Assembly: GCF_016881065.1 (NCBI RefSeq)
Contig: NZ_WXYN01000016.1
Span: 508,569-572,568 of the forward strand
Direction of reading: 5' to 3'
Origin: Planococcus soli
GTDB taxonomy: Bacteria > Bacillota > Bacilli > Bacillales_A > Planococcaceae
DNA: 64,000 bases
Shown: positions 34,975 through 44,138 of the stretch, in pieces
Position numbering within the stretch: position 1 is the first letter of the stretch
Layout of the letters: each line of letters begins with the position of its first letter
Notes under the pieces: generated by a model
Seen by the model: the letters and a program-made list of their open reading frames with translations, nothing else
What the model was told of the DNA's origin: nothing
Databases searched by the model: none
Translations under genes and position numbers: made by a program

Positions 34975-37900
34975 ATGAAGAAAACGTTAATGTTACTGGC
35001 AATTTTATTATTATCAATAAGCAGTCTGGGCGGTTTCAATATCCCGCAAATACAGGCAGCGCCGGAACCGGAGGTCAAGCTGGCGCAGACGCTACTCAAG
35101 CCGGAATCGCCGAAAGAGAAAGTGCGGGTCATCATCGAGCTGCAGGAAGAACCGACGATCGAAGCGGCGACCTCCCAAGGCGTGCTCTACAAAGAGTTGC
35201 CGGATGAGCAGAAACAGCGCATCGAATCGGCGGCTGTAGCCAAGCAGGAAACCGTGCAGACGGCGATCGCAGATGTGGCACCGGCCATCGATTATCTCCA
35301 AACCTTCACCGCCGTCTTTAACGGCTTCTCGGCGGAAGTCGAGGCGGGGCAAGTGGCGGAAATCGCAGAGCTGCCTAGCGTCAAAGCGGTATACGAAGCG
35401 ACTGAATACCAGCGTCCCACAATCAAACCGACTATGAAACACTCAAAAGAACTCGTGCAGGCGCAGCAGGCGTGGCGTGATTATGGCTTTAAAGGAGAAG
35501 GGATGGTCGTCGGTGTTATCGATTCCGGCATCGATCCGGGTCATCAGGACATGGTGCTGACCAACAACACGACGGCTGCCCTGACGCAGGCGGAAGTGGA
35601 GGCATTTGTTTCCAATAGCGAAATAGAAGAAGGCAAGTTCTTTACACAGAAAGTGCCGTTTGGCTATAACTACATGGACGCCAATACGGAAATCCGGGAC
35701 ATAGCACCGGGCGCGTCGATGCACGGCATGCACGTGGCCGGAACGATTGGCGCTAACGGCAACGAAGAAAATGGCGGCATCAAAGGCGTCGCACCGGAAG
35801 CACAGTTGCTGGCGCTGAAAGTATTCGGCAATGATGCCAACTCTCCTTCGACGTTTGGCGACATTTACATCAAGGCAATCGATGATTCCATCAAACTTGG
35901 TGTGGACGTCATCAACATGTCGCTCGGTGCAACGGCAGGGTTTGTCGATACGTCGAGCCCCGAGCAGCAGGCAGTGGAACGGGCAACAAACAACGGCATC
36001 CTGGTAGCCATTTCCGCAGGCAATGAAGACCTGCGCGGCTCCGGCTTCCTGGCACCGTTTGCGGAAAATCAGGATTACGGCCTAATCGGCACGCCGGGAA
36101 CGGCCATTGATTCGCTGGGGGTGGCGTCTTTTGAAAACAGCGTCATCACCACCGACAGCTTTGTCTACCAGATAGCCGGCGCTGAGTCCGCACGTGCGCT
36201 GTACTTGCTGGCGAATGAAGCGGAACCGGAAAGTTTGCCCGCCGATTCTTATGCAGTAGTGGATGCAGGGCTGGGGCAGCCGGCAGATTTTGAAGGGAAA
36301 GACGTCAACGGCAAATTTGCTTTGATTGCACGCGGCACGATTGCGTTTACGGAAAAAGCATTTGCGGCTCAGGCAGCGGGGGCAGCGGGCGTGATCATCT
36401 ACAACAACACGACCGGGCCGGTCAATATGGAATCGGATCCGGCAATCACCATCCCGTTCATGTCAACGCTACAGGCGGATGGTCTTGCCATGAAAGCGGC
36501 GCTTGATGGCGGCAAGGGAGTGACTGTCTCTTTTGACGGAGAAAAATTGGAAACGCCAAATCCGACCGCCGGCAAGATGAGTGATTTTACGTCTTGGGGG
36601 CCGACGCCGAATCTGGACTTTAAGCCGGAAATCACGGCACCTGGCGGCAATATCTTCTCGACATTCAATGACAATGAATACGGGCTGATGAGCGGAACGT
36701 CGATGGCGGCTCCCCACGTAGCGGGCGGGGCGGCATTGTTGTTCCAGCGCATCGAAGAGCTTGGCTTGGAAGGGAGGGATCGCGTGAATTTTGCGAAAAA
36801 CCTCATGATGAACACCGCCAATCCAGTCGAATTGACGGCGGGGCAATTTGTTTCGCCGCGCCGGCAAGGGGCAGGTTTGATGCAATTGCACGACGCGCTG
36901 TCTACGGACATCATGCTGACCGACCAGGACAGCGGCGAAGCCAAAGTGGCATTAAAGGAAATTCAGAACAACCGCATGACCTTCACGCTGCAGGCTGAGA
37001 ATTTCTCGGATACTGAAGCCACGTACGCCGTGGCGGTCAATGCCCAAACAGATTACGTCACGAAGCTTCCGGAGCGGAACATTGATGTGACAGATCCAAA
37101 CCGTTCCGGTGCCAATGTGGTGACCGATCTTGTCAATATCACAGCACCCGAAACCGTGACGGTGCCAGCGAACGGCACGGCCGAAGTCCAGGTGACGATC
37201 GATGCCGCGGCCATGCAGGGACGTCCGGAATTTGCAGGGTTCACCAACGGCTTCTTCATTGACGGGTTTATTACATTGACGGATGCCAATGAAGGCGTGA
37301 CCGGCAATACGCCGCTTGCCGTTCCGTATTTCGGATTTAACGGCGGATGGGACGATGCACCGGTTTTTGACGATGTGGCGTGGGATCCTACCACATTTTT
37401 CGCCTCCACATTCCTGACTGACGACTTTGGGATGATCATCAATGGCGGCAGCCACCAGCAAGGCTTTGCGCCTGAACGTTTCGCCTTTTCACCGAATGGC
37501 GATGGCAGCCGTGAATCGATCATTCCGGTATTCTCATTGCTCCGCAACGCCAAAGGGCTGGAGATCAACGTGCTGGATGCGGACGGCAAAAAGCTGCGGA
37601 CCTTGCAGACCGGAAAAGATTTAGTGAAAAATTACACCGACGTTTTCGCCTATTATTATGACCCGCTCAATGAGTGGAACGGGGAAGTATTGGGTGAGAT
37701 GGTGGCAGACGGCAAGTATCAGATTGAAATGCGAGCCGTTATTGATTATCCGAATGCCGAATGGCAGTCGCTGAAGATTCCGATTTTGGTTGATACGGTA
37801 GCGCCTGCTGCAAGCGCTGCGTTGAATGCGGAAACCAAAACCGTGACGGTGGCGAGTTTTGCGGATAACGCAGGTGGCGGTGGAGCGGACCGCTGGGAAG

Positions 37901-38634
37901 TGTTCCTCAACAACGTCGAGTTGACGGAAAATCCGGATACCTTTGAAGACGAATCCCTGGCACCAGCGACCACCAGCTACGTTGTGCCGGTCGACATAAA
38001 AGAAGGGGACGTGCTGAAAGCGGTTTTCCATGACACCGCTGGCAACAAAACCGAAGTTCCGCTAAAAGGTGCAGTTGCTGATACCGGAAAACCAGGAGTG
38101 TCCATCATTTCACCAGGATTGTTCGAAGTATTGAGCACTCAGCGCGTGGATGTATTCGGCAGCGTGGAAGACCAATCGCGCATCGTCTCGGTCACCATAA
38201 ACGATGAAAAAGCCGATCGCTTTGACGGCCTGTTTTTCCAGCATACCTTAACATTGGAAGACGGCCGCAACGACATCACAGCCAAAGCGATCGACGAAGC
38301 AGGCAACGAACTTGAAGTACGAAGCCAAGTGCTCATCGATACCCAGCCAGCCCAGCTCGAGCTGCTGGACGTACCGGAGACAGTAGAAGCCGATCAGGAC
38401 AGTGCCGAAGTGAGTGTTCGTGTCACAGACAATATGGACGATATCCGGGTCTATCTGACCGACAGTGAGGTCTATAACCACATTATGACCGAACCATACG
38501 GCGAAGGGGAATTTGACGAAGAAATTACCATTACGGTGCCTGTTGAAAGTTCTGGAGAAAACGAGTTCACCTTGAAAGTAGTGGATGCGGCAGGGCTCAT
38601 CACAGAAGAAACTTTTGTTATCACAAAAGAATAA
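34975..38634 (+). CDS. Large secreted subtilase, paralog without SLH domains
   Basis: 1219 aa, strongly similar along its length to the product of the gene at 29615, with the same order: signal peptide, I9-like propeptide (VRVIIELQEEPTIEAAT), S8 domain (VIDSGIDP, SMHGMHVAG, AISAGNED, SGTSMAAPH), inserted PA domain and Fn3/Ig-like modules. It ends EETFVITKE, exactly where the paralog's SLH region begins, so this form should not be anchored through SLH domains. It is visibly more GC-rich at third codon positions than its paralog. ATG 34975 follows AGAGGAGG. Confidence 0.9.
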   Translation: MKKTLMLLAILLLSISSLGGFNIPQIQAAPEPEVKLAQTLLKPESPKEKVRVIIELQEEPTIEAATSQGVLYKELPDEQKQRIESAAVAKQETVQTAIADVAPAIDYLQTFTAVFNGFSAEVEAGQVAEIAELPSVKAVYEATEYQRPTIKPTMKHSKELVQAQQAWRDYGFKGEGMVVGVIDSGIDPGHQDMVLTNNTTAALTQAEVEAFVSNSEIEEGKFFTQKVPFGYNYMDANTEIRDIAPGASMHGMHVAGTIGANGNEENGGIKGVAPEAQLLALKVFGNDANSPSTFGDIYIKAIDDSIKLGVDVINMSLGATAGFVDTSSPEQQAVERATNNGILVAISAGNEDLRGSGFLAPFAENQDYGLIGTPGTAIDSLGVASFENSVITTDSFVYQIAGAESARALYLLANEAEPESLPADSYAVVDAGLGQPADFEGKDVNGKFALIARGTIAFTEKAFAAQAAGAAGVIIYNNTTGPVNMESDPAITIPFMSTLQADGLAMKAALDGGKGVTVSFDGEKLETPNPTAGKMSDFTSWGPTPNLDFKPEITAPGGNIFSTFNDNEYGLMSGTSMAAPHVAGGAALLFQRIEELGLEGRDRVNFAKNLMMNTANPVELTAGQFVSPRRQGAGLMQLHDALSTDIMLTDQDSGEAKVALKEIQNNRMTFTLQAENFSDTEATYAVAVNAQTDYVTKLPERNIDVTDPNRSGANVVTDLVNITAPETVTVPANGTAEVQVTIDAAAMQGRPEFAGFTNGFFIDGFITLTDANEGVTGNTPLAVPYFGFNGGWDDAPVFDDVAWDPTTFFASTFLTDDFGMIINGGSHQQGFAPERFAFSPNGDGSRESIIPVFSLLRNAKGLEINVLDADGKKLRTLQTGKDLVKNYTDVFAYYYDPLNEWNGEVLGEMVADGKYQIEMRAVIDYPNAEWQSLKIPILVDTVAPAASAALNAETKTVTVASFADNAGGGGADRWEVFLNNVELTENPDTFEDESLAPATTSYVVPVDIKEGDVLKAVFHDTAGNKTEVPLKGAVADTGKPGVSIISPGLFEVLSTQRVDVFGSVEDQSRIVSVTINDEKADRFDGLFFQHTLTLEDGRNDITAKAIDEAGNELEVRSQVLIDTQPAQLELLDVPETVEADQDSAEVSVRVTDNMDDIRVYLTDSEVYNHIMTEPYGEGEFDEEITITVPVESSGENEFTLKVVDAAGLITEETFVITKE

Positions 38635-38649
38635 TGAGCATGCATAGTA

Positions 38650-38679
38650 AAAAGCCGGGAGAAACTTCTCCCGGCTTTT
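38650..38679 (+). terminator. Terminator of the unanchored subtilase
   Basis: AAAAGCCGGGAGAA pairs perfectly (14 bp) with TTCTCCCGGCTTTT around a 2-nt gap. It abuts the REP palindrome. Confidence 0.9.
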
Positions 38680-38724
38680 GTTTGGTATTGTTTGGGTGCC
38701 TGGCACCCAAACAATACCAAACAA
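38678..38724. repeat. REP palindrome 1, 23-bp arms
   Basis: A 47-bp perfect palindrome apart from one central T. The core GGGTGCC-T-GGCACCC is flanked by TTGTTT and a further TTGTTTGGTA extension. It lies upstream of the RAYT gene and has the same core as the copies at 39482, 42512, 54788 and 54863. Confidence 0.9.
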
Positions 38725-38898
38725 TTCAAAAAAACTTTTTGAAGCCAATTTGGCAAGATCCCAGAAGCTTTAATGGTGAAAACCTATTTTTGACTCTATA
38801 TCCGTAGTCAAATATAAGTTATTCCCTTTTCGCAACAATTGACGGAAATGGACGTTCTTTCTACTATAAAAGAAGGTTCAAAGAAGGAGTGTGAAAAA

Positions 38899-39516
38899 AT
38901 GGGAAGAAGCCGGCGCATCTGGAATCCGGACGCATATGAACATGTAGTCATGAGAGGCAATAACAGGCAGGCGATTTTTCAGGGAGAAGCGGATAAAGCT
39001 GCTTTTTTCAGGGTATTGACCTATGCCCACAACAAATATCCATTTACGATTCTGGCATATTGCCTGATGACAAACCACTATCACTTGTTGATAAAGTCGC
39101 CCGAAGTGCCGTTGGGGAAATTGATGGCCCTTATTAACAAACGGTACAGTGATTACTATAAGAAAAAATATAACTACAGCGGCTATTTTTACGAAAGCCG
39201 CTATTACTCCAATAAAGCCATCACCCATAAAAGTACTCTTGCCATCAGCCGCTACATCCATAGAAACCCCATCAATACCGCTGAACCGATGGTGGAGGAT
39301 ATGAAGGATTATCCATACAGCTCCTACAGGTTATACGCAGCGTCCCACCGTTCTCCATACGATTTCCTCGATTTAACGTACCTGCCCACAATTTTACTCC
39401 CACCCTATTCCAGTTGTTTAGCGGATTATTTGTTGTATTGCGAAGAGCCGGATCTTCCAAACATAAAAAGCCAAGAAGAGAATTGTTTGGGTGCCTGGCA
39501 CCCAAACAATATATAA
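38899..39516 (+). CDS. REP-associated tyrosine transposase (RAYT, Y1 family)
   Basis: 205-aa single-domain Y1 transposase of the IS200-related TnpA-REP class. HUH metal motif in TNHYHLLIK (about residue 62), preceded by VVMRGNNRQAIF and AYCLMTNH; the Tyr-rich helix RYSDYYKKKYNYSGYFYESR (about 90-110) should supply the nucleophile. ATG 38899 is preferred because AAGGAG precedes it and the conserved MGRSRR start lies there; an ATG at 38839 would add 20 unrelated residues. It sits between two GGGTGCCTGGCACCC palindromes, and the right one encodes its last residues. RAYTs are normally single-copy and associated with dispersed REP sequences. Confidence 0.9.
   Translation: MGRSRRIWNPDAYEHVVMRGNNRQAIFQGEADKAAFFRVLTYAHNKYPFTILAYCLMTNHYHLLIKSPEVPLGKLMALINKRYSDYYKKKYNYSGYFYESRYYSNKAITHKSTLAISRYIHRNPINTAEPMVEDMKDYPYSSYRLYAASHRSPYDFLDLTYLPTILLPPYSSCLADYLLYCEEPDLPNIKSQEENCLGAWHPNNI
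39482..39510. repeat. REP palindrome 2, overlapping the RAYT 3' end
   Basis: ATTGTTTGGGTGCC-T-GGCACCCAAACAAT, 14-bp perfect arms. It is translated as the final residues NCLGAWHPNN of the transposase. Confidence 0.9.
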
Positions 39517-39539
39517 TAGAAGAAAAAGGGGCAAGCCGG

Positions 39540-40604
39540 ATGAAAAAAATTGTGATTGGCTTTGCAGTGGCACTGGCTATACCTGTTGTAATCATCATCG
39601 GCCTCATGATATCGCTGTATATGGAACGCTCCGAAGAGTCCAAGGTCGTGGATGACAAAGCAACAGGATACATTGGAGAAAAGTACGGCATGGAAGCAGT
39701 AATCGTCAGCAAAAAAGAACCTGATTTCGTAGAAGGGCTCAGCTATCAAATGGCTTTTAAGGAGCAAGAAGATGTGGTTTTCACGGTTACAGTAGAGACG
39801 GAAAACTATGCCACCATTTACCGGGATAATTATAAGCCGATGTTTGCCGCTCACGAAGCGCAGCAGCAAGTGGAAAAGTTGCTGCCGCAAATAGAAACAC
39901 TCGGTTTTGAAAAGCCTTTAGATGGGGAAATAATCCAGCAGGAACTAAAAGAAGTAAGGGATGTGGAAACTGGCGAAACCTTCCGTGAACTGGTTTTGGA
40001 AAACGAAACCAGTTACAAAACCGTTGACGCATCTGAAATCCAGGCGATTGTGAAGCTTCTTGAGCTGGTTAGGGACAATAATGTCGACATTCATTCAATT
40101 GATCTTGCTAATAGGCAAGAAGACTATGGCGTTAGCCTGGACCTGTCAAAAATGGGAGACATCCAAACGCCTGAAGAAGTTGAGGCGTATATTGTCCGCA
40201 GAAATCTCAACGACCCTTATCGAGCTGGCGAAGCGATGCAAGCCAAATGGCAGGAGGCAGCGACTCAAGCCGAAACAGAACGTTTCCGTTTTCATAACGA
40301 AGAAAACGAGCAGTGGATTGAATGCTTTCAAACTAGTGAAGAAGGCGGATGCACTATTCTATGGGCAAATATCACTTTCGAATCTGGCCAACTCAGCAGC
40401 CGGAATCCTCACCTAGCAGAAGATTTTGACGCAATATTTGCTTTTTTTGACAGCATCCAACCCCAGCCAACGACTGTTGAATTGCAGATAGTTGATCAGG
40501 GAAAACCAGGATATCAGATAAACCTCCTATTAGATGAGCGCGAAAACTATTCCTCCACCGAAGAATTGATCGAAGACCGAATGGCGGATTATGAGGATGA
40601 ATAA
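39540..40604 (+). CDS. Unknown membrane-anchored protein, first of three paralogs
   Basis: 354 aa, not recognised. One N-terminal membrane anchor (MKKIVIGFAVALAIPVVIII) is followed by an acidic exterior region. A shared block with its two neighbours reads YIGEKYGMEAVIVS, then F-x-EG-x-SY-x-MAFKEQEDVVFTV. This is the only one with an intact C-terminal part (RFRFHNEENEQWIECF, then DAIFAFFDSIQP). ATG 39540 follows AAAAAGGGG; the REP palindrome lies just upstream. No catalytic motif is evident. Confidence 0.75.
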   Translation: MKKIVIGFAVALAIPVVIIIGLMISLYMERSEESKVVDDKATGYIGEKYGMEAVIVSKKEPDFVEGLSYQMAFKEQEDVVFTVTVETENYATIYRDNYKPMFAAHEAQQQVEKLLPQIETLGFEKPLDGEIIQQELKEVRDVETGETFRELVLENETSYKTVDASEIQAIVKLLELVRDNNVDIHSIDLANRQEDYGVSLDLSKMGDIQTPEEVEAYIVRRNLNDPYRAGEAMQAKWQEAATQAETERFRFHNEENEQWIECFQTSEEGGCTILWANITFESGQLSSRNPHLAEDFDAIFAFFDSIQPQPTTVELQIVDQGKPGYQINLLLDERENYSSTEELIEDRMADYEDE

Positions 40605-40721
40605 GGAAGGTTTTAGGAGTTAAACTGCTATCTTTCAAAGTCGATAGAAAAGCATTTTAATCCTTAACAGTTGTTGCTCAAAGAGAGTCATTACATAATA
40701 GAACAAAAAGGAGCACACCGG

Positions 40722-41417
40722 ATGAAAAAGAAACTCCCGATGATTTTAGCTATATGTGTAGTGGCAGTGACTCTAGGCATTCTGATCATCTTCGGTGCCT
40801 TGTTCTGGCTGTTTGTTGGCCACGCGAACGACTCTCAAGTGGAAGACGACAAAGCGATAGAGTTTATTGAAGAAAAGTACGGCATGGAAGCCAAGATTGT
40901 CAGTATTAACGTAGGGGATTTTGTGGAAGGACAGAGCTATGAAATGGCTTTTGAGGAGCAGGCAGATGTGGTTTTCACCGTCAAAAAAGAGCGGGAAAAC
41001 GGTGCCACCGTTTATCGGGATGATTATGAACCGGTACTCGGAACTCACGAAGCGCAGGAGCAGGTGAATAAACTGATGCCCCAAATCGAAGAACTCGGTT
41101 TTACCAAGCCTTTAGGCGGTCCGATGGTTCGGCATGCAAAAGATACGAAAACAGGCGAGACGGCTCGCAGACTGGTTTTAGAGACGGAAACCAGTTATAA
41201 AACCCTCGAGGCGAATGAACTCCAAGGAATCATGAAGCTGTTGGATTTATTAAGAAATCAAAACATCGATGTCCAAGTAATCAAGCTTTCGAACAGGTGG
41301 GAGCCGGATGGAATCGTCCTGGACCTTCGCGAAATAGAAGGGATCCAAAGTGTCGAAGAAGTAGAGGCGTATATCATTTCAAGAACTCCTGGCGACCCAG
41401 TTCAGGTTGACGACTAA
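40722..41417 (+). CDS. Unknown membrane-anchored protein, second paralog, C-terminally short
   Basis: 231 aa with an N-terminal anchor (MKKKLPMILAICVVAVTL) and the same block as its neighbours (FIEEKYGMEAKIVS, FVEGQSYEMAFEEQADVVFTV). It ends after SRTPGDPVQVDD, where the paralogs continue for another ~110 residues, so it looks truncated or a shorter form. ATG 40722 has AAAAAGGAG upstream. Function unknown. Confidence 0.7.
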   Translation: MKKKLPMILAICVVAVTLGILIIFGALFWLFVGHANDSQVEDDKAIEFIEEKYGMEAKIVSINVGDFVEGQSYEMAFEEQADVVFTVKKERENGATVYRDDYEPVLGTHEAQEQVNKLMPQIEELGFTKPLGGPMVRHAKDTKTGETARRLVLETETSYKTLEANELQGIMKLLDLLRNQNIDVQVIKLSNRWEPDGIVLDLREIEGIQSVEEVEAYIISRTPGDPVQVDD

Positions 41418-41437
41418 GCGGGGAAGGAGATGGGAAC

Positions 41438-42460
41438 ATGAGGCAAAAAATCAAACCTGGCGTGGCAATCCTTATACTAGCAAGTCTAGCAGCGGTAATT
41501 TGGGTATTCTTCAACTTTCAGAAAGATAACAGGCTGGCTGCAGAATATATAGAAGAAAAGTATGGAATGGAAGTTGAAATCATCAGTGAAACCCAGCCAA
41601 ACTTCGTGGATGGGCATAGCTACGAAATGGCCTTTAAAGAACAGGAGGACCTGGTCTTCACCGTCACCGAACATGAAGAAAACTACGCCACCATCTATCG
41701 TGACGATTATAAGCCATTGCATACGGCCTACGAAGCGCAGCAGAAGGCAGAGAGCCTCATGCCGCAGTTCGAGGAGCTCGGATTTACAGCTCCTCCAGAG
41801 GGGGCGCTCATTGAACAAGTAGTGAAAAACACAGTAACCGATGAAGCGGTCCGCTGGCTGGGGCTGGGGACCGAAAACAGTTTTGAAACCGTCGAACTGG
41901 CAGAAATTGAGACGCTCACAAAGCTTCTGGAGCTTGTAAGGGAACAAAACATCAATGTCCATATCATCAATGTCTCCAATAACCAGAAAGGAAAGGGCGT
42001 TGCCATGGACTTGCGCGAAATGGACGAGGTTCAAAGTATCGAAGAGGTAGCGGCTTATATCAATGTCAGCATTCTCAGCGAGTTGGGTCCGGCAGGCGAA
42101 CGGATGCAAGCCAAATGGCAGGAATCAGCCATTCAATCCGAAACCGAGCGTTTCCGTTTTTATGATGAGTGAAACGATCAATGGATCAGCTGCCACCAGG
42201 TGAATGACGCAGGCGATTGCATCAATCTATTGGCAAATGTCACTTTCTCTCCAGGCGAACTCAGCCGGCAAAATCCTTATTTGGAAGAAGATCTGGACGC
42301 CATCTTCGATTTCTTCGACAGCATCAGGCCCAAGCTGATTGCCGTTGATCTGGTAATGGTCGACCCGGAACGGGAAGGAAACCCGGTCCGCTTCTTTTTA
42401 AGGGAACGCGAACAGTACGCCTCGACTGAAGAATTGATCGATGACCTAGTGAAAGATTAA
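41438..42460 (+). pseudogene. Third paralog interrupted by an in-frame TGA
   Basis: Reading from ATG 41438 (AAGGAG upstream), the frame matches the first paralog (YIEEKYGMEVEIIS, SYEMAFKEQEDLVFTV) up to RFRFYDE. It then meets TGA at 42170-42172 and continues in the same frame to 42460 with NDQWISCHQV and DAIFDFFDSIRPK, still aligned to the first paralog. A single stop therefore divides an otherwise intact 340-codon gene. It may be a pseudogene, make a 244-aa short form, or be a sequencing error. Confidence 0.75.
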
Positions 42461-42511
42461 AAAAATGAAACCATTGGAAGAGCCAACCGTCTATAATGGG
42501 AACCACAACGA

Positions 42512-42542
42512 AATTGTTTGGGTGCCTGGCACCCAAACAATT
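42512..42542. repeat. REP palindrome 3
   Basis: AATTGTTTGGGTGCC-T-GGCACCCAAACAATT, 15-bp perfect arms, after the paralog triplet and before the HtrA-like gene. Same core and arm sequence as the RAYT-flanking copies. Confidence 0.9.
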
Positions 42543-42563
42543 AAAAAAGTGAGCTGACATGCA

Positions 42564-43745
42564 ATGACCCAAAAACCATCCTCAAAAATGAATAAAAACA
42601 ATCGAATTATCGCCGCTTTATCGGCAGTCTTGCTGCTGGTAATCGCATTTGGCGTTTATTTGCTGCTGACGACAGAAGAACCGGTGCGAGCACCTGACAC
42701 AGAGCAGGAGCAGGCACAGCCGGAAGCGCCCGAAGAGACGGGCGAGGAAACGCCTGAAGCCGAAACCGAGCTGTCTTCGATGATTGCCAACGCCAAGACG
42801 CATGTCTATACGCTGTACACAGACCTTGAGCAGGGCTCAGGCTTTCTGATCAACACACAAGGCGATATCCTGACCAACGCCCACGTCGTTCTGGACGCGT
42901 CTTATATTACGGTTAAAAACAGTGACGGCCAGGAATTTAACGGCAGGGTTATCGGCATGTCGGACACGCAGGATCTCGCCATTGTCCGAGTCGATGAGCT
43001 GGCCGGCAAAGAGCCTTTGGAGATCGAAATGGAGCCGGTTGATATTGGCACGCCAGTCGTCGCCATCGGCAGCCCGAACGACCAAAGCAATACGGCCACC
43101 ACCGGCGAAATCACCGGCACCGATCTCGACTTCCTGGACCAATTCGAATATACCAGCCTGTATGAAATGTCTGCAGAAATCGCCCAAGGATCCAGCGGAG
43201 GTCCGCTTATTGCCGCCGACACCGGCAAAATCCTCGGCATCAATTCTATTATCCTTGAAGAAAAACCGGGGTCCGGCTATACGATCCCTATCTACACCGT
43301 CTGGGATCAGCTGACCGAGTGGGTCGAAAACCCGATTCCCGCCGAAGAACAGGAGGTTGTGCTGCAGGATGTCAAAGACGCCTATTTTGCGGACGACCTG
43401 CTGGCGAACTTCATCTCTTCCTATTACGAATTAATCCCGTATTCGCTGAACGATGCTGATTCCTCCTTTTACCTGTCCTCTATCTTGCCGGGCAGTGAAG
43501 CAGAGCAGGAAGCCACCGAGCTGATTAATGAACACACAGAGCAGGACCGCATCTACGGCGCTGTCCAGACTACGGTCACCAATGTAGAGGTCAATGAAGA
43601 CAGCGCAACTGTCGAAGCCGAAGCTGAATTCACATACCACGAGGAAGAAAGTGGTGACATGTCTACAGTTTCACACGAAGGTATTTACACGGTAGTTATC
43701 GATGAGTATGGAGATTACCAGATTGAGGACATTGTGAATGAATAA
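42564..43745 (+). CDS. Membrane-anchored trypsin-like (HtrA-type) serine protease
   Basis: 393 aa. N-terminal membrane segment (IIAALSAVLLLVIAFGVYLL), an acidic Glu/Pro-rich stalk (about 38-75), then an S1C-type protease domain with His in LTNAHVVLD, Asp in DTQDLAIVRV and Ser in QGSSGGPLI (about 80-255). No PDZ domain is seen. The last ~115 residues form a separate alpha/beta region (VKDAYFADDLLANFISSYYE to the end), like the NTF2-type domains on some membrane stress proteins. ATG 42564 has only a weak site; ATG 42588 is an alternative. Confidence 0.8.
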   Translation: MTQKPSSKMNKNNRIIAALSAVLLLVIAFGVYLLLTTEEPVRAPDTEQEQAQPEAPEETGEETPEAETELSSMIANAKTHVYTLYTDLEQGSGFLINTQGDILTNAHVVLDASYITVKNSDGQEFNGRVIGMSDTQDLAIVRVDELAGKEPLEIEMEPVDIGTPVVAIGSPNDQSNTATTGEITGTDLDFLDQFEYTSLYEMSAEIAQGSSGGPLIAADTGKILGINSIILEEKPGSGYTIPIYTVWDQLTEWVENPIPAEEQEVVLQDVKDAYFADDLLANFISSYYELIPYSLNDADSSFYLSSILPGSEAEQEATELINEHTEQDRIYGAVQTTVTNVEVNEDSATVEAEAEFTYHEEESGDMSTVSHEGIYTVVIDEYGDYQIEDIVNE

Positions 43746-44071
43746 AGAGCAGGCTCCTGTGTGGGTCTGTTTTTTTTGTGGCATATAAGCTTTAAGGTTT
43801 TATATCCACTCTTTCCAAGCCCTCAGCTTGAAGGCGTTTATATAGAAGAAACTCAACTTTTATTGTAGAGATAGCAGACAGTGCAAGGTTATAAACCCAC
43901 CCGGCAGCGATAATGTACGCGCCTTTGCTAGTAGCTAGAGGTCTATAAATAGGAATTGTCTAAAAATTATCAAATGCGGGTAAGAAATTAAAAGACGCAT
44001 ATGTTAGCATAAAAGAATCCAGAACTGTTGAGGAAATCTCTCCTTTTTTCTCTTCAAAAAACTCAAAACAA
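43746..44071. other. Gap with weak terminator and a decayed P4 fragment
   Basis: A weak hairpin with T8 at about 43747-43778 probably ends the HtrA-like transcript. About 43889-43935, read on the minus strand, resembles P4 (AGCAAAGGCGCGTAC, CGCTGCCGG), and TTGTAGAG/TATAGAAG remnants sit beside it. No gene seen. Confidence 0.5.
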
Positions 44072-44123
44072 AAAAGGGGACCAGCAAAGGCCTGCTATTA
44101 GCAGACATTCGGGTCACCCTTTT
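44072..44123 (-). terminator. Terminator of the NlpC/P60-SH3 gene
   Basis: Minus-strand AAAAGGGTGACC pairs with GGTCCCCTTTT, enclosing a small CTGCT-ATT-AGCAG hairpin, then T residues. Confidence 0.75.
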
Positions 44124-44138
44124 GAAGATCCTATTTGA

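Noticed and set aside
38899-39516. Complete IS200/IS605 insertion sequence
   Set aside because: The protein has RAYT features, no tnpB is present, and flanking palindromes are REP-type and dispersed rather than simple IS ends.
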